From: an uncultured Ruminiclostridium sp. | GTDB taxonomy: Bacteria; Bacillota; Clostridia; Oscillospirales; Ruminococcaceae | DNA length: 64,000 nucleotides | Assembly: GCA_947627695.1 (NCBI GenBank) | Contig: CANQXF010000004.1 | Span: 62,001 to 126,000, forward strand | Direction: 5' to 3' | Shown here: positions 1-9,642 of the stretch, piece after piece | How positions within the stretch are numbered: position 1 is the first letter of the stretch | Layout: each line of letters opens with the position of its first letter | Notes under the pieces: model-generated | Database searches by the model: none | Seen by the model: only the letters and a program-made list of their open reading frames with translations | Told to the model about the DNA's origin: nothing | Position numbers and translations under genes: made by a program

Positions 1-3000
1 GGTATTGGGCACCTGAACGTTGCGGACAACAATGACGGCACTATCACCATTATGTGGGAAGCTGACGAGGAATTTATAAACTCCCTTCGTTCATATGTGC
101 AGACAGCCAATATGCCTACCGAATGGGGCTCTGAACCTCTGAAAAACATATTCGGTGACGCAGGCCGTTTGGGCGTATATTATGAAACTGAGATAGATGA
201 TATGCAAAAATTCCTCAAAGCAGGCGAGGGGATCGACTCGACCGGCTCTCCTAAAGCAGTAACGTTTACAAACGAGGTAAACGGAACGCTCAACGGTAAG
301 TCTGCGGGTTTGGCAAGCGCAGATGTGCATATCACTCTTAAGAGTCCTATAACAAAAGATTCGATTTATAAAGACAATTATGACATCCCGGGCGACAGCG
401 AATTTTATTATAATGATATCACAAAGGCTTATAATGTATATTATTCTGTGGACGTAAATCCTAACGCTCTGACAACAGGAATGGCAAACGGTAAGCTTAT
501 CCTCCGTGATGTTATGGGAAAAGACCTTAAGCTGATAGAAAAAAGTGTAAAGGTCGTATATGCCGACACTAATCAGCCTCTGGAAAAATCAGAGTACACC
601 GTCACTCCTAAGACCGTGACTGAGAAGGATATAGCTGAGAATGCATTTCTCACCGATGCGGATCTGGACAGAACTTTCATAGAGTTCACTATGCCCGAGG
701 GTGAACACTTTAAGCTCAGTTACTGGTCAGAAATAATTCCAAGCGGAATAGCACAAAACGGTAACGGAAGATATGACTTTGTTTTCGACAAAGAACTTAG
801 TGACGCTTCTAACCGTATACAGATAGTGCTGAACGGCTGGGAAAGAAATTATACCAGTACAAAACCCAGCGCGGTTGTACGCCCTTCAAGCTATGTTTCC
901 TTCGACAATTTGCTGGAAATAGTTAAATATGACTCAACCAAAGAACCGACGTTGACAGGAAAGCCTGAGACGCCTCTTGACGGAGCTGAATTTTCGCTTT
1001 ATGAAATGAAATACACAGGCGGCGGCTCAACTATTGATAAATTGCTTGAAGAAACGGGAACTCCCCGTGAAGGTCAGACGGGCGATGATGGCGCAACCTA
1101 TTTTATGGGGCTGGCAAATCACTCAACCAGCATTTTCAAGTTAGTTGAAACAAAGGCTCCCGAAGGCTATCAAAAGGCTGATCCGAAATATTACGTATTC
1201 CGAGCTTACCTTAACAACAACACTATAAACACAGAGGAAAAAGAGGCTATACAGGCGCTTGTCAACTCAGGTGATATAGAAGTCATAGAAAACGAAACTC
1301 AGTCTACCGTCTACTTCGGCAACGTTCCCGAAGGCGAGAAGCCTCAGGAAAACCCGAAACCCGTAACCACCACTTTCCCCGTACTGACCAAAGAGCTGAC
1401 GGGACGGGCTTTGAAAGACGGCGAGTTCTCGTTCACCATCACCGCAGACAGCAAAAATGATACGAGCGGTTATACGCTTACCAAAGGTACCACCGTTACA
1501 AACGATGCTAACGGCAATATCGAATTCGGCGATATCACATTTACCAAGGCGGGCACTTATACCTTCACCATAAATGAAGTCAAAGGCACCGATCCTCATA
1601 TCAAATATGATGAGCACACTGTCACCTTGACTTACGAGGTTAAGCTTAATGAAACCACGAAGGAGCTGGAAATAACAGGGGGCCAGCATACGGTGGATAG
1701 CAATATCCCCACCTTTACAAACACATACACTCCCGGCGAAATTACAGCTGCTCCCGAGCTGACCAAGACGCTGACAGGGCGTAAGCTGCAAAAGGGTGAG
1801 TTCTCGTTCACTATCACCCCAGACAGCGGAAACGATAAGGACGGTTATACGCTTCCCGCACCTGCCACCGCTACAAACGATGAGAACGGAAATGTCAAGT
1901 TCGGTAATATCACGTTCACCCAGGCGGGCACTTATACCTTCACTATAAATGAAGTCGAGGGCTCCGATTCTCATATCATCTATGATAATCACACGGTTAC
2001 CCTGACTTATAAGATAACGGCCGACCCAACTACAGGCGTGCTGTCGATAGAAGGCGGAAAGCCCACTGTGACAGGCTCAACCACGTCGGACGACCCGCTC
2101 ACTTTCACAAATATTTTCAAGACGGGCAGTCTGTCTATCAGCAAGACAGTTAACGGCAGCGGCGGAGATAAAACAAAGCAGTTTACTTTCACAGTAGGAC
2201 TGTTCACCGACGAAAACCGCACCGTTACTTTAGACGGAGAATTTGCGTATACCGTCGTTAAGGACGGCGAAGAGGAAAGAAGCGGAACCGTAGCAAGCGG
2301 CGGAACGATCCTGCTGGCAGACGGTGAGACCGCCACTATAAGCGGTATCCCCGATGAAACGTATTACAGTGTGGAAGAAGTCGGCTTCGCACCCTACGTT
2401 ATGACCTCAAAAGACGATAAAGGTAAAATAGAATATGATAAAACCGCCGAAGCAAAGTTCACAAACACTCTTGAAGTGGGCGAGCTTCAGATAAGCAAGA
2501 CTGTTACAGGTACAGGCGGAGATAAGGACAGACTTTTCACGTTCGCCGTGGATCTGGGCGAAAGCTTTGAGTACAGCTATACTGTAACCGACAGCACAGG
2601 CAAGCAGGTCGGCAGCGGAACAATAAGCAACGCAAAAAATACCCTGCAGCTTAAAGACGGCTGGACGGCGAAGATAACGGGTATTCCCGACGGAACCGCT
2701 TACACCGTAACTGAAACGGACGCAGGAGAGTACACGGTATCCTCCAAAAACGCAGCGGGGACAACAGATGAGGACAATATCGCAGAGGGAAAAATAAACA
2801 AGGACGCACTCGCCAAGGCGGACTATACGAACCACTATGACCTTCCCACAGGCAAGCTTGAAATAAGCAAGACCGTAAGCGGTACAGGCGGAGGGCTTAT
2901 CAGAGCGTTTAACTTCCGCATTGACCTTACCAAAGACCCCGTAGGCGGAGAATACCCCTACACCGTTACCGATAAAGACGGCAAAGTGACAGGCAGCGGC

Positions 3001-4506
3001 AATTTCAAGAGTGGCGGAACGATATCGCTGACAAGCGGCTCAAAAGTCACTATAACAGGTATTCCCGAGGGGACTGAATACACCGTCACCGAAGAGGACT
3101 ATACCAAGTTCGGCTATGATAAGCCGACTGCATCAGGCGATACAGGCAGTATAAAGGCGGGAGCTGCCGCAAGCGCTGCCTTTGAGAACCACCGTGATAC
3201 TCCCGTGGGAACGCTTTCCATAAGCAAGACCGTTACAGGCAACGGCGCTGATACCAAAAAGCAGTTCACCTTCGCAGTAGGACTGTTCACCAACGAGGAA
3301 CGTACCGTTAAGTTAGGCGGAACCTATGATTACACCGTCGTTAAGGGCGGCAATACGTTAAGAAGCGGAACCGTAGAAAGCGGCGGAAAGATCCTGCTGG
3401 CAGACGGCGAGACCGCCACTATAAGCGGTATCCCCGAAAAAACGTATTACACTGTGACCGAAACCACAGACGACGACTACAAGCTTATAAAGGATTCCTA
3501 CTCTAACGGTCAGATAACCACCGAAGGCGCTTCGGCGTCCTTCACCAACGAGCGCAAGACGGGACAGATAACGGTAAGCAAGAAAGTAGAAAACGGTGAC
3601 AGCACCGATAAAGCGCGTGAATTCACCTTTACCTTCAGCTTCACCAACAGCGAAGGCAAGTCCGTTGATTACGAGTATCCCTACACTTACGCAAATTCCG
3701 ACAAGCAGGGCGGCACGCTGACAAACGGCGGAAAGCTGACCTTGAGGGATGGCGAAAGCGTTACCATTAAAAATATTCCTTACGGCGTTACCTGCAAGGT
3801 GACCGAAACGTCCAACGACGAATATGAGGCGTCTGTAAACGGCGCTAAGAACAATGTGTTCAGTTCGATAGTGGACGAAAAAACGCCGTCGCCAAAGGCG
3901 GAATTTGTCAACACGAAGATACAGGAGACTATGGGTTCTTCTTCGCCCACTGAGCCGGAGCCTGAAGATAGCACGTCGGACAGCTCGTCACCTGATGAAA
4001 GCTCGTCGCCCGATGAAAGCTCCTCAAGCGAGAGTTCGTCAAGCGAAAGCTCCTCGAGCGAGAGTTCTTCAAGTGAAAGCTCCTCAAGTGAGAGTTCTTC
4101 AAGCGAGAGTTCTTCAAGTGAGAGCTCTTCAAGTGAAAGCTCGTCAAGCGAGAGCTCTTCAAGCGAAAGCTCGTCAAGTGAGAGTTCTTCAAGTGAAAGC
4201 TCGTCAAGCGAGAGTTCGTCAAGTGAAAGCTCCTCAAGTGAGAGTTCTTCAAGCGAAAGCTCCTCAAGTGAGAGTTCGTCGAGCGAGAGCTCCTCAAGCG
4301 AAAGCTCCGTCACCACTCCCGACGTCACCACCAACAACAACGTGGTAGACGGCGACAGCGACGAGAACCACACCACTTCCGAGGACGAGATACCCGACAC
4401 GGCAAACGAAGGGAACTTCGTATTCCTGCTGTCAATAATGGCGGCGTCCTGCGTATTCGTCACCGTTACAACCACGGTAGCAAGAAGGATCTCCAAGCGG
4501 AAATAA
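1..4506 (+). CDS. Sortase-type surface adhesin with isopeptide (SpaA/FctA-like) domains, 5'-truncated by window
   Basis: The frame is open from base 1, so the start lies outside the window. The product is a large cell-wall protein. In order I see a SpaA/Cna-B-like domain (about 910-1290), two FctA/Spy0128-like pilin domains (about 1360-1735 and 1736-2110, each with an FPVLTKELTGR- or APELTKTLTGR-type opening and an FTINEV-type E motif), and five repeats opening with ISKTV or a close variant and holding an isopeptide-type TETxxxxY pattern (about 2115-3920). Then follows an Asp/Ser/Glu spacer with some 20 SSSSE pentads (3980-4308), an IPDTAN sorting-like motif (about 4390), a hydrophobic segment and an RRISKRK tail. 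Domain families of this kind form self-generated Lys-Asn bonds and build adhesins or pili; adhesion is inferred. A strong terminator follows the stop. Confidence 0.85.
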   Translation, partial: GIGHLNVADNNDGTITIMWEADEEFINSLRSYVQTANMPTEWGSEPLKNIFGDAGRLGVYYETEIDDMQKFLKAGEGIDSTGSPKAVTFTNEVNGTLNGKSAGLASADVHITLKSPITKDSIYKDNYDIPGDSEFYYNDITKAYNVYYSVDVNPNALTTGMANGKLILRDVMGKDLKLIEKSVKVVYADTNQPLEKSEYTVTPKTVTEKDIAENAFLTDADLDRTFIEFTMPEGEHFKLSYWSEIIPSGIAQNGNGRYDFVFDKELSDASNRIQIVLNGWERNYTSTKPSAVVRPSSYVSFDNLLEIVKYDSTKEPTLTGKPETPLDGAEFSLYEMKYTGGGSTIDKLLEETGTPREGQTGDDGATYFMGLANHSTSIFKLVETKAPEGYQKADPKYYVFRAYLNNNTINTEEKEAIQALVNSGDIEVIENETQSTVYFGNVPEGEKPQENPKPVTTTFPVLTKELTGRALKDGEFSFTITADSKNDTSGYTLTKGTTVTNDANGNIEFGDITFTKAGTYTFTINEVKGTDPHIKYDEHTVTLTYEVKLNETTKELEITGGQHTVDSNIPTFTNTYTPGEITAAPELTKTLTGRKLQKGEFSFTITPDSGNDKDGYTLPAPATATNDENGNVKFGNITFTQAGTYTFTINEVEGSDSHIIYDNHTVTLTYKITADPTTGVLSIEGGKPTVTGSTTSDDPLTFTNIFKTGSLSISKTVNGSGGDKTKQFTFTVGLFTDENRTVTLDGEFAYTVVKDGEEERSGTVASGGTILLADGETATISGIPDETYYSVEEVGFAPYVMTSKDDKGKIEYDKTAEAKFTNTLEVGELQISKTVTGTGGDKDRLFTFAVDLGESFEYSYTVTDSTGKQVGSGTISNAKNTLQLKDGWTAKITGIPDGTAYTVTETDAGEYTVSSKNAAGTTDEDNIAEGKINKDALAKADYTNHYDLPTGKLEISKTVSGTGGGLIRAFNFRIDLTKDPVGGEYPYTVTDKDGKVTGSGNFKSGGTISLTSGSKVTITGIPEGTEYTVTEEDYTKFGYDKPTASGDTGSIKAGAAASAAFENHRDTPVGTLSISKTVTGNGADTKKQFTFAVGLFTNEERTVKLGGTYDYTVVKGGNTLRSGTVESGGKILLADGETATISGIPEKTYYTVTETTDDDYKLIKDSYSNGQITTEGASASFTNERKTGQITVSKKVENGDSTDKAREFTFTFSFTNSEGKSVDYEYPYTYANSDKQGGTLTNGGKLTLRDGESVTIKNIPYGVTCKVTETSNDEYEASVNGAKNNVFSSIVDEKTPSPKAEFVNTKIQETMGSSSPTEPEPEDSTSDSSSPDESSSPDESSSSESSSSESSSSESSSSESSSSESSSSESSSSESSSSESSSSESSSSESSSSESSSSESSSSESSSSESSSSESSSSESSSSESSSSESSSSESSVTTPDVTTNNNVVDGDSDENHTTSEDEIPDTANEGNFVFLLSIMAASCVFVTVTTTVARRISKRK
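3982..4310 (+). repeat. Serine-rich SSSSE pentapeptide coding repeat
   Basis: About 20 tandem 15-bp units encode Ser-Ser-Ser-Ser-Glu. Third positions alternate (agc/tcc/tcg/tct, gag/gaa), so the tract is conserved as protein but degenerate as DNA. It is the wall-spanning spacer just before the sorting motif. The low complexity produces long false open frames on the other strand. Confidence 0.9.
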
Positions 4507-4514
4507 CAAAAAAC

Positions 4515-4553
4515 AGCGCCGATGTTCGCTATGAACGTCGGCGTTATTTTTTT
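4515..4553 (+). terminator. Rho-independent terminator after surface adhesin
   Basis: A 13-base stem (4515-4527 pairing with 4533-4545, one or two wobble pairs) with a 5-base loop is followed by a T-rich tail. Confidence 0.9.
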
Positions 4554-4584
4554 CCGTGTATTACAGGTAATTTGTATTTTTCTC

Positions 4585-4613
4585 TTGACATTCACAATTT
4601 AAAGTATTAAAAT
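4585..4613 (+). promoter_or_regulatory. Promoter of BspA-like gene
   Basis: TTGACA at 4585-4590, a 17-bp AT-rich spacer, then TAAAAT at 4608-4613. It lies about 40 bases ahead of the start codon of the next gene. Confidence 0.85.
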
Positions 4614-4651
4614 ATTATCAGAATACTTTACTTTACGGAGGTTTTATCTAA

Positions 4652-7024
4652 ATGAAAAAATTTGTTGCGGCGCTGACGGCGGCGGCGATTGCGGCGGTTT
4701 GTATACCTGTCGTTCCCGTGTCGGCGGTACTGGTCTACGGCGATTACACCTATGAGGTGAACGAGGACGACACGATAACGATAACCTATTACACCAGCTA
4801 TGACCCGCAGACGGAGGTCCCTGCGGAGATAGACGGGAAAAAGGTCACTGCGATAGGGGAGGGCGTGTTTGAACAAGCCGATTACCTTACGTCCGTGATC
4901 ATTCCCGACAGCATTGTCAGCATAGGCGACAGCGCTTTCAGCGGCTGTTCCTCGCTGGAAACGCTGGTCCTCCCCTCGGGTCTCACCGAAATAGCGGACT
5001 ATACGTTTTACGGCTGCTCCTCCCTTAAAGAAATAGTTATCCCCGACGGGATAACCAGTATCGGAGTATCGGCGTTTGAGGACTGCTCCTCTCTGACGGA
5101 GGCGCCCCTGCCAAAGGCGCTGGAGGAAATAGGGTACTCTGCGTTTTACGACTGTTCTTCTATCGCTGAGGCTGACCTTCCCGAAGGTCTTACCTCGATA
5201 GGCGATATTGCATTTACAAATTGCTCTGCGCTGACCTCCCTGACCCTCCCCGCAGAGCTGACCGAGATAGGCTCTCGTGCCTTTGCGGGCTGCTCCTCTT
5301 TAAAGGAGATAAAGGTAGATGAAAATAATAAAAATTTCAAGGACGAAGACGGCGTGCTGTTTTCTGCGGACGGAAAGACGCTGCTTTTGTTCCCGCCCGC
5401 CAAGGACGCCGTTTCCTACACAATACCCGACGGCGTGACGACTGTGAACACCTCCGCATTTGAGGGCTGCGACGGGCTTGAAGAGATAGTTATTCCCGAC
5501 AGCGTTACCAAGGTAAAAAGCTATGCTTTCAGATACTGCGACTCTCTTGAGGAAATAAACGTTCCCGCCTCGCTTACTGATATTGCATCGGGAGCATTTT
5601 GCAGCTGCGACTCATTAAAGGCGATAAACGTAGCTGACGACAATGCAAATTACACAGATATTGACGGCGTTATGTTCAACAAAGAGGGGACCGTTTTGCT
5701 GCAATTCCCCGCCGCAAAGACTGCGGAATACGCTGTTCCCGACGGAACGACTACTGTTGGCAACAAAGCGTTTTACGGCAGCAATCTGACCGGGATAACC
5801 TTCCCCGACACTGTGACCAAGCTGGACGACTATGCGTTCGGTCAGTGCGACGACCTTACGGAAATAGTTATCCCTGACAGTATAACCGATATGGGCGCTT
5901 ACGTGTTCAGCTACTGCGACGGGTTAAAGACCGCCGCCCTCCCCAATAGTATGACAAAAGTAAGCAGCAGCACCTTTTACCGCTGCACAAGTCTGGAGGA
6001 AGTGATATTCCCCGAAAATGTGACTGAGATAGGAGATTTGGTGTTTTTAGGATGTACCGGTCTTACTGAAATGATACTCCCCGACAGCATAACGACTATA
6101 GGAACGGACGTATTCTACGACTGCAGTAATTTGGAAAAGGTACATCTGCCTGACGGCATAGACAAAATAAGCACGGATATGTTCTGCTACTGCTATGCAC
6201 TGAAAGAATTGAACATTCCCGACAGCGTAAAGTCCATAGGGGAATTTGCTTTCTACGACTGCCGTTCGCTGGAAACGATAGATATTCCCGACGGAGTTAC
6301 AAGTATAGGAGAATGGGCTTTCTACAATTGTGCTGCTATGAAAGAAATAAAACTGCCCTCTGCCCTGACTCAGCTCGGCAGCGGCTGCTTCTGCCAGTGT
6401 ACGGGACTTACTGAGATATCCATTCCCGAAGGCGTTACGGAGCTGCTTTACTCCGCCTTCAAGGACTGCACCAGTCTGGAGAAGGTAACTCTCCCAAGCA
6501 CGCTGGAACGGCTGGGTGAAATTGCTTTCAGCGTCTGCGCTATCAAGGAGATAGTTATTCCCGACGGAGTTACCTTCATAGACGACTGGGCGTTCAGCGA
6601 ATGTCCCAATCTTGAAAAGGCGACTGTTCCCGCAAGCGTTGAATTTATCGGCACACTGGCATTTGATGAACACGCTGAGAATTTTGCGATATACGGCGAT
6701 TGCGGCTCTTACGTTCAGCAATATGCCGCTGAAAACGAGATAGATTTCGTGGCGGCGGAGGACAGCCATGAGTGGAGCGAATGGACGGAAGTCAAGAAAG
6801 CGACCGAAACCGAAACAGGGCTTGAAGAGAGAACCTGCTCCGTCTGCGGCGAAAAGCAGACGAGGGATATACCCGTGCTTCAGGCAACGCCCACCGAAAC
6901 AGAGCCTCCCGTATCCTCAGACGAGGACGAAAACGTTAATACAGGCAATTATCCCGCTGTGGGACTTATAGTTCTTCTTGGAACAGCGGCGGCGGTTGCT
7001 GTTGGCAGCAGAAAGAGAAAATAA
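4652..7024 (+). CDS. BspA-like leucine-rich-repeat surface protein
   Basis: Start ATG follows an ACGGAGG ribosome site. Residues 1-26 form a signal peptide (KK, then an Ala/Val-rich core ending VSA). The body is some 20 TpLRR/BspA-type repeats (LRR_5) of about 23 residues, with the pattern IPDxVTxIGxxAFxxCxxL. Two longer insertions around residues 220-255 and 325-360 contain DEDGVLF- and DIDGVMF-type motifs, as usual between LRR blocks of this family. A short cysteine segment (TCSVCGEKQTR) precedes an acidic Pro/Thr linker and a C-terminal NTG, hydrophobic helix and RKRK, suggesting wall or membrane anchoring. Family members bind host or matrix proteins; the ligand here is unknown. It is a single-gene unit with its own promoter and terminator. 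Confidence 0.88.
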   Translation: MKKFVAALTAAAIAAVCIPVVPVSAVLVYGDYTYEVNEDDTITITYYTSYDPQTEVPAEIDGKKVTAIGEGVFEQADYLTSVIIPDSIVSIGDSAFSGCSSLETLVLPSGLTEIADYTFYGCSSLKEIVIPDGITSIGVSAFEDCSSLTEAPLPKALEEIGYSAFYDCSSIAEADLPEGLTSIGDIAFTNCSALTSLTLPAELTEIGSRAFAGCSSLKEIKVDENNKNFKDEDGVLFSADGKTLLLFPPAKDAVSYTIPDGVTTVNTSAFEGCDGLEEIVIPDSVTKVKSYAFRYCDSLEEINVPASLTDIASGAFCSCDSLKAINVADDNANYTDIDGVMFNKEGTVLLQFPAAKTAEYAVPDGTTTVGNKAFYGSNLTGITFPDTVTKLDDYAFGQCDDLTEIVIPDSITDMGAYVFSYCDGLKTAALPNSMTKVSSSTFYRCTSLEEVIFPENVTEIGDLVFLGCTGLTEMILPDSITTIGTDVFYDCSNLEKVHLPDGIDKISTDMFCYCYALKELNIPDSVKSIGEFAFYDCRSLETIDIPDGVTSIGEWAFYNCAAMKEIKLPSALTQLGSGCFCQCTGLTEISIPEGVTELLYSAFKDCTSLEKVTLPSTLERLGEIAFSVCAIKEIVIPDGVTFIDDWAFSECPNLEKATVPASVEFIGTLAFDEHAENFAIYGDCGSYVQQYAAENEIDFVAAEDSHEWSEWTEVKKATETETGLEERTCSVCGEKQTRDIPVLQATPTETEPPVSSDEDENVNTGNYPAVGLIVLLGTAAAVAVGSRKRK

Positions 7025-7031
7025 AATAATA

Positions 7032-7070
7032 AAAAGTCCCGTTCTTAAAAGAGAACGGGGCTTTTCTTTT
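7032..7070. terminator. Bidirectional terminator between convergent genes
   Basis: Stem AAAAGTCCCGTTCTT (7032-7046) with its complement at 7051-7065; flanking A and T runs on either side suit both strands. Confidence 0.85.
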
Positions 7071-7074
7071 TACG

Positions 7075-7734
7075 TTACAGGCAGAAATAGTGGTCGCCTA
7101 TAACTCTCACTACCTCTCTGCTGGTCATATAGCTGTCGTTGGTCTTTTTGGGATTGTAGTAGTAAATACAGCCGCCTGTGGGGTCCCAGCCCGCAAGAGC
7201 GTCGCGGGCGGCGTAGTAGGCGGACTCCGCAACGGGCTCGTTGAACTGACCGTCGGTTATGGCAGTGAACGCTCCTTTCTGGTAGATCACGCCCTGCAAG
7301 GTATCTGGGAAGGAGGGGTGTTCGATACGGTTGCAAATTACTGCGCCTATGGCTACCTGTCCCACATAGCTTTCGCCTCTGCCCTCGGCGGAGATTATCC
7401 TTGCAAGCAGGTCGATGTTAGCCTGGGTCGCGTCGGGGGCGGAGCCTATGGTTATGCCCATTTTCTTTAGAGTTGCGTCGTCGGCTATTCCCGTCTGGGG
7501 AAGGCCGTTGGCTTTCTGATACGCTTTCAGCGCTGTTTCGGTGGCTGTGCCGAAGTAGCCTGTTATCTGCCCCTTGAAAAGTCCCCATTCCTGCAAAACA
7601 CGCTGTATCTCCTCCACCTCGGTGCCTTGCGAGCCCTGCTGCGAATAGACGGGTATCGCCGCCTGCTGTGAAATTCCCATAAGGACAAATGCCGCCGCTA
7701 AGGCGGTCACGGTTATCTTAAAAAATGTATTCAT
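7075..7734 (-). CDS. sleB: SleB-like cell wall hydrolase with peptidoglycan-binding domain
   Basis: 219 residues: a signal peptide (about 1-30), a PG_binding_1 domain (about 35-92, VEEIQRVLQEWG to GIADDATLKKMG) and a Hydrolase_2/SleB catalytic domain (about 105-218), starting LLARIISAEGRGESYVGQ and holding the family AVICNR segment. SleB-type enzymes are lytic transglycosylases that degrade spore cortex; homologues also act on vegetative wall. The ribosome site GGAAAGGA precedes the ATG. An AGCGGC/GCCGCT hairpin lies just upstream. Whether it is a true spore-germination enzyme or a housekeeping hydrolase cannot be decided from sequence. Confidence 0.87.
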   Translation of the reverse strand: MNTFFKITVTALAAAFVLMGISQQAAIPVYSQQGSQGTEVEEIQRVLQEWGLFKGQITGYFGTATETALKAYQKANGLPQTGIADDATLKKMGITIGSAPDATQANIDLLARIISAEGRGESYVGQVAIGAVICNRIEHPSFPDTLQGVIYQKGAFTAITDGQFNEPVAESAYYAARDALAGWDPTGGCIYYYNPKKTNDSYMTSREVVRVIGDHYFCL

Positions 7735-7825
7735 TTCTGATTATCCTTTCCAGCGGCTTGTTTTTCCTGCCGCTTTTCTGGGATAATTATTTGCAGTTTT
7801 GTGAAATTTATGCAAATTTTTGTTG

Positions 7826-8099
7826 AAGGGGGAAGGAAGGGGGTGGGAGGGTGGGGCGCTGGCGTGAAGCTGGTGTGCAGGACACAAAAGAGAGGAGAGG
7901 TGTTGCAACCTCTCCTGTTTTTCCGCATATAAAACCGAGACCGTGAAAGAATAACGGTTTTGTTAATAATTAAATTTATTGTGTATTTTGCTCTGTGCAC
8001 TGTAAACTGTCAAAAGCCCAACAATAAACATTATAATTCCATTAACTGTGCACTTTGCACTGTGCACTGTAAACTGTCTTCGCTCTGCGCTTTTAACTT
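7826..8099. repeat. Partial family-B repeat (P1) with heptad tracts
   Basis: Contains the reverse-oriented shared core of families A and B (GGGTGGGAGGGTGGGG, then GGCGTGAAGCTGG and the CACAAAAG end) at about 7835-7890. Two heptad tracts of TNNACTG type lie at about 7985-8015 and 8040-8080. Nothing else is seen in this 365-base gap. Confidence 0.75.
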
Positions 8100-9572
8100 T
8101 TAATTGTTTCTGAAATAAGTCCTGCTTATTTCGCTCAGCTTTCCCGCCAGCTTCGGGGTGAGGGATTTTTCTTTCATTCTCCACATCCAGTTTCCGCCGA
8201 GGGTGGAGGGGGTGTTCATTCTGGCGTTTCCGCCAAGCCCCAGCACGTCCTGCATCGGGACGATGGTAAGCTGTGCGGGGGAGGCGTAAAGGCTCTTTAT
8301 CATAGCGATATTAAGCGGCTTGAAAAGTCCCGCCCCGCAGTAACGTTTTGCGTTGCTTCCTGCCGTTCGGTTTGCCTTGCTCCAGCCTATCACCGTATCG
8401 TTGTCGTGAGTTCCCGTATATGCGACGGATTTTACAGGATAATTGTGGGGCAGATGTTCGCTGTCCTCGTACTTGTCGCTAAAACCGAACTGCATTACCC
8501 TCATTCCGGGGAAGCCCGTATCCTTAAGCAGTTTTTTCACGCTGTCGAAAACCTCGCCCAGGTCCTCCGCTATGACGGGGATTTCGCCAAGCTGCTTTTT
8601 CACCTCGTTCCAGAAATCCATACCCGGTCCTAACATCCACTGTCCGTTGACGGCGTTCACGTCCTTTGCGGGAATTGAGCAGTAGGTGTCGAAGGCTCTG
8701 AAATGGTCTATCCTCAATATATCGTACATAGAGAGGGCTTTTTTCAGCCTTGATATCCACCAGCCGTAATTTTCCTTTTTCATCTGCTGCCAGTCGTAGA
8801 GGGGATTTCCCCAAAGCTGACCCGTTGCGGAGAAATAATCGGGGGGAACTCCCGCCACGGCGGTGGGGTCGCCTGCGGAATCAAGCTGGAACAAATCTGG
8901 GTGCGCCCACACGTCTGAACTGTCAAGAGCCGTATAGAACGGCATATCGCCTATTATGCCCACGCCGTTGCGGTTGGCATAGCGGCGCAGCTGTGACCAC
9001 TGCTTATAGAACTGATACTGTACGAATTTGTAAAAGCCTATCCTGTCGGTATGCTCCTCTGTCGCCTGCTGCATAGCTTTCGGCGCGCGGTAGTGCAGGT
9101 CGTGTTCCCACGTCCAGTAAGGTCTCATTCCCGCCGACTCTTTCAGCGCCATAAACAAAGCGTAGTCCTCAAGCCACCAGCTTTCCTCCTGCAAAAATGC
9201 AAGGTAGCCCACGTCCTCGCTGAAATGCCTGTATGCTTCCTCCAGCAAAAGCATTTTCGTCCTTGTGACCTTCTCGTAATCCACAAAAGACGGGTCGGCG
9301 CCGTAATCCGCCTCGGCACAGCTTTCCTTTGTGATAAGTCCCTGCTGTACCAGATCGTCCAGGTCTATCAGCAGGGGATTTCCCGCAAATGCGGAGAAGG
9401 ACTGATACGGGCTGTCCCCGTAGCCTGTGGGTCCCAGCGGCAGGACCTGCCAATAGCTTTGCCCTGCGCTTTTCAGCCAGTCTACAAATCTTTCCGCCGT
9501 TTCCCCGAAGGTGCCTATCCCGTAAGGCGAGGGGAGGGAGGTGACGTGCATTAAAATTCCGCAGCTTCTCAT
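8100..9572 (-). CDS. malQ: 4-alpha-glucanotransferase (amylomaltase)
   Basis: About 490 residues, typical for GH77. It transfers alpha-1,4-glucan segments between maltodextrins in the cytoplasm. Visible signatures: the N-terminal GILMHVTSLPSPYGIGTFG, the nucleophile region LRIDHFRAF, the acid/base region PVIAEDLG, and the third acid in YTGTHDNDT. The start is set at the ATG at 9572 because GGAG lies 7 bases upstream; a TTG four codons earlier overlaps that ribosome site and is unlikely. The 3' end runs directly into a heptad tract. It is a single gene with no glycogen or maltose genes beside it. Confidence 0.93.
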   Translation of the reverse strand: MRSCGILMHVTSLPSPYGIGTFGETAERFVDWLKSAGQSYWQVLPLGPTGYGDSPYQSFSAFAGNPLLIDLDDLVQQGLITKESCAEADYGADPSFVDYEKVTRTKMLLLEEAYRHFSEDVGYLAFLQEESWWLEDYALFMALKESAGMRPYWTWEHDLHYRAPKAMQQATEEHTDRIGFYKFVQYQFYKQWSQLRRYANRNGVGIIGDMPFYTALDSSDVWAHPDLFQLDSAGDPTAVAGVPPDYFSATGQLWGNPLYDWQQMKKENYGWWISRLKKALSMYDILRIDHFRAFDTYCSIPAKDVNAVNGQWMLGPGMDFWNEVKKQLGEIPVIAEDLGEVFDSVKKLLKDTGFPGMRVMQFGFSDKYEDSEHLPHNYPVKSVAYTGTHDNDTVIGWSKANRTAGSNAKRYCGAGLFKPLNIAMIKSLYASPAQLTIVPMQDVLGLGGNARMNTPSTLGGNWMWRMKEKSLTPKLAGKLSEISRTYFRNN

Positions 9573-9642
9573 TTCTTTCTCCAAAATTCAAGGATTTTGT
9601 TGCTTACGAAATTATTATAGCACATTTTGTCAATAAGGTCAA

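Noticed and set aside
3780..4595. Minus-strand frame of ELSLEELS-like repeats
   Set aside because: It is the complement of the SSSSE coding repeat, a low-complexity shadow without a ribosome site.
9573..9584. TTG start for malQ four codons upstream
   Set aside because: The TTG overlaps the GGAG that serves the ATG at 9572, which gives the family-typical N terminus.
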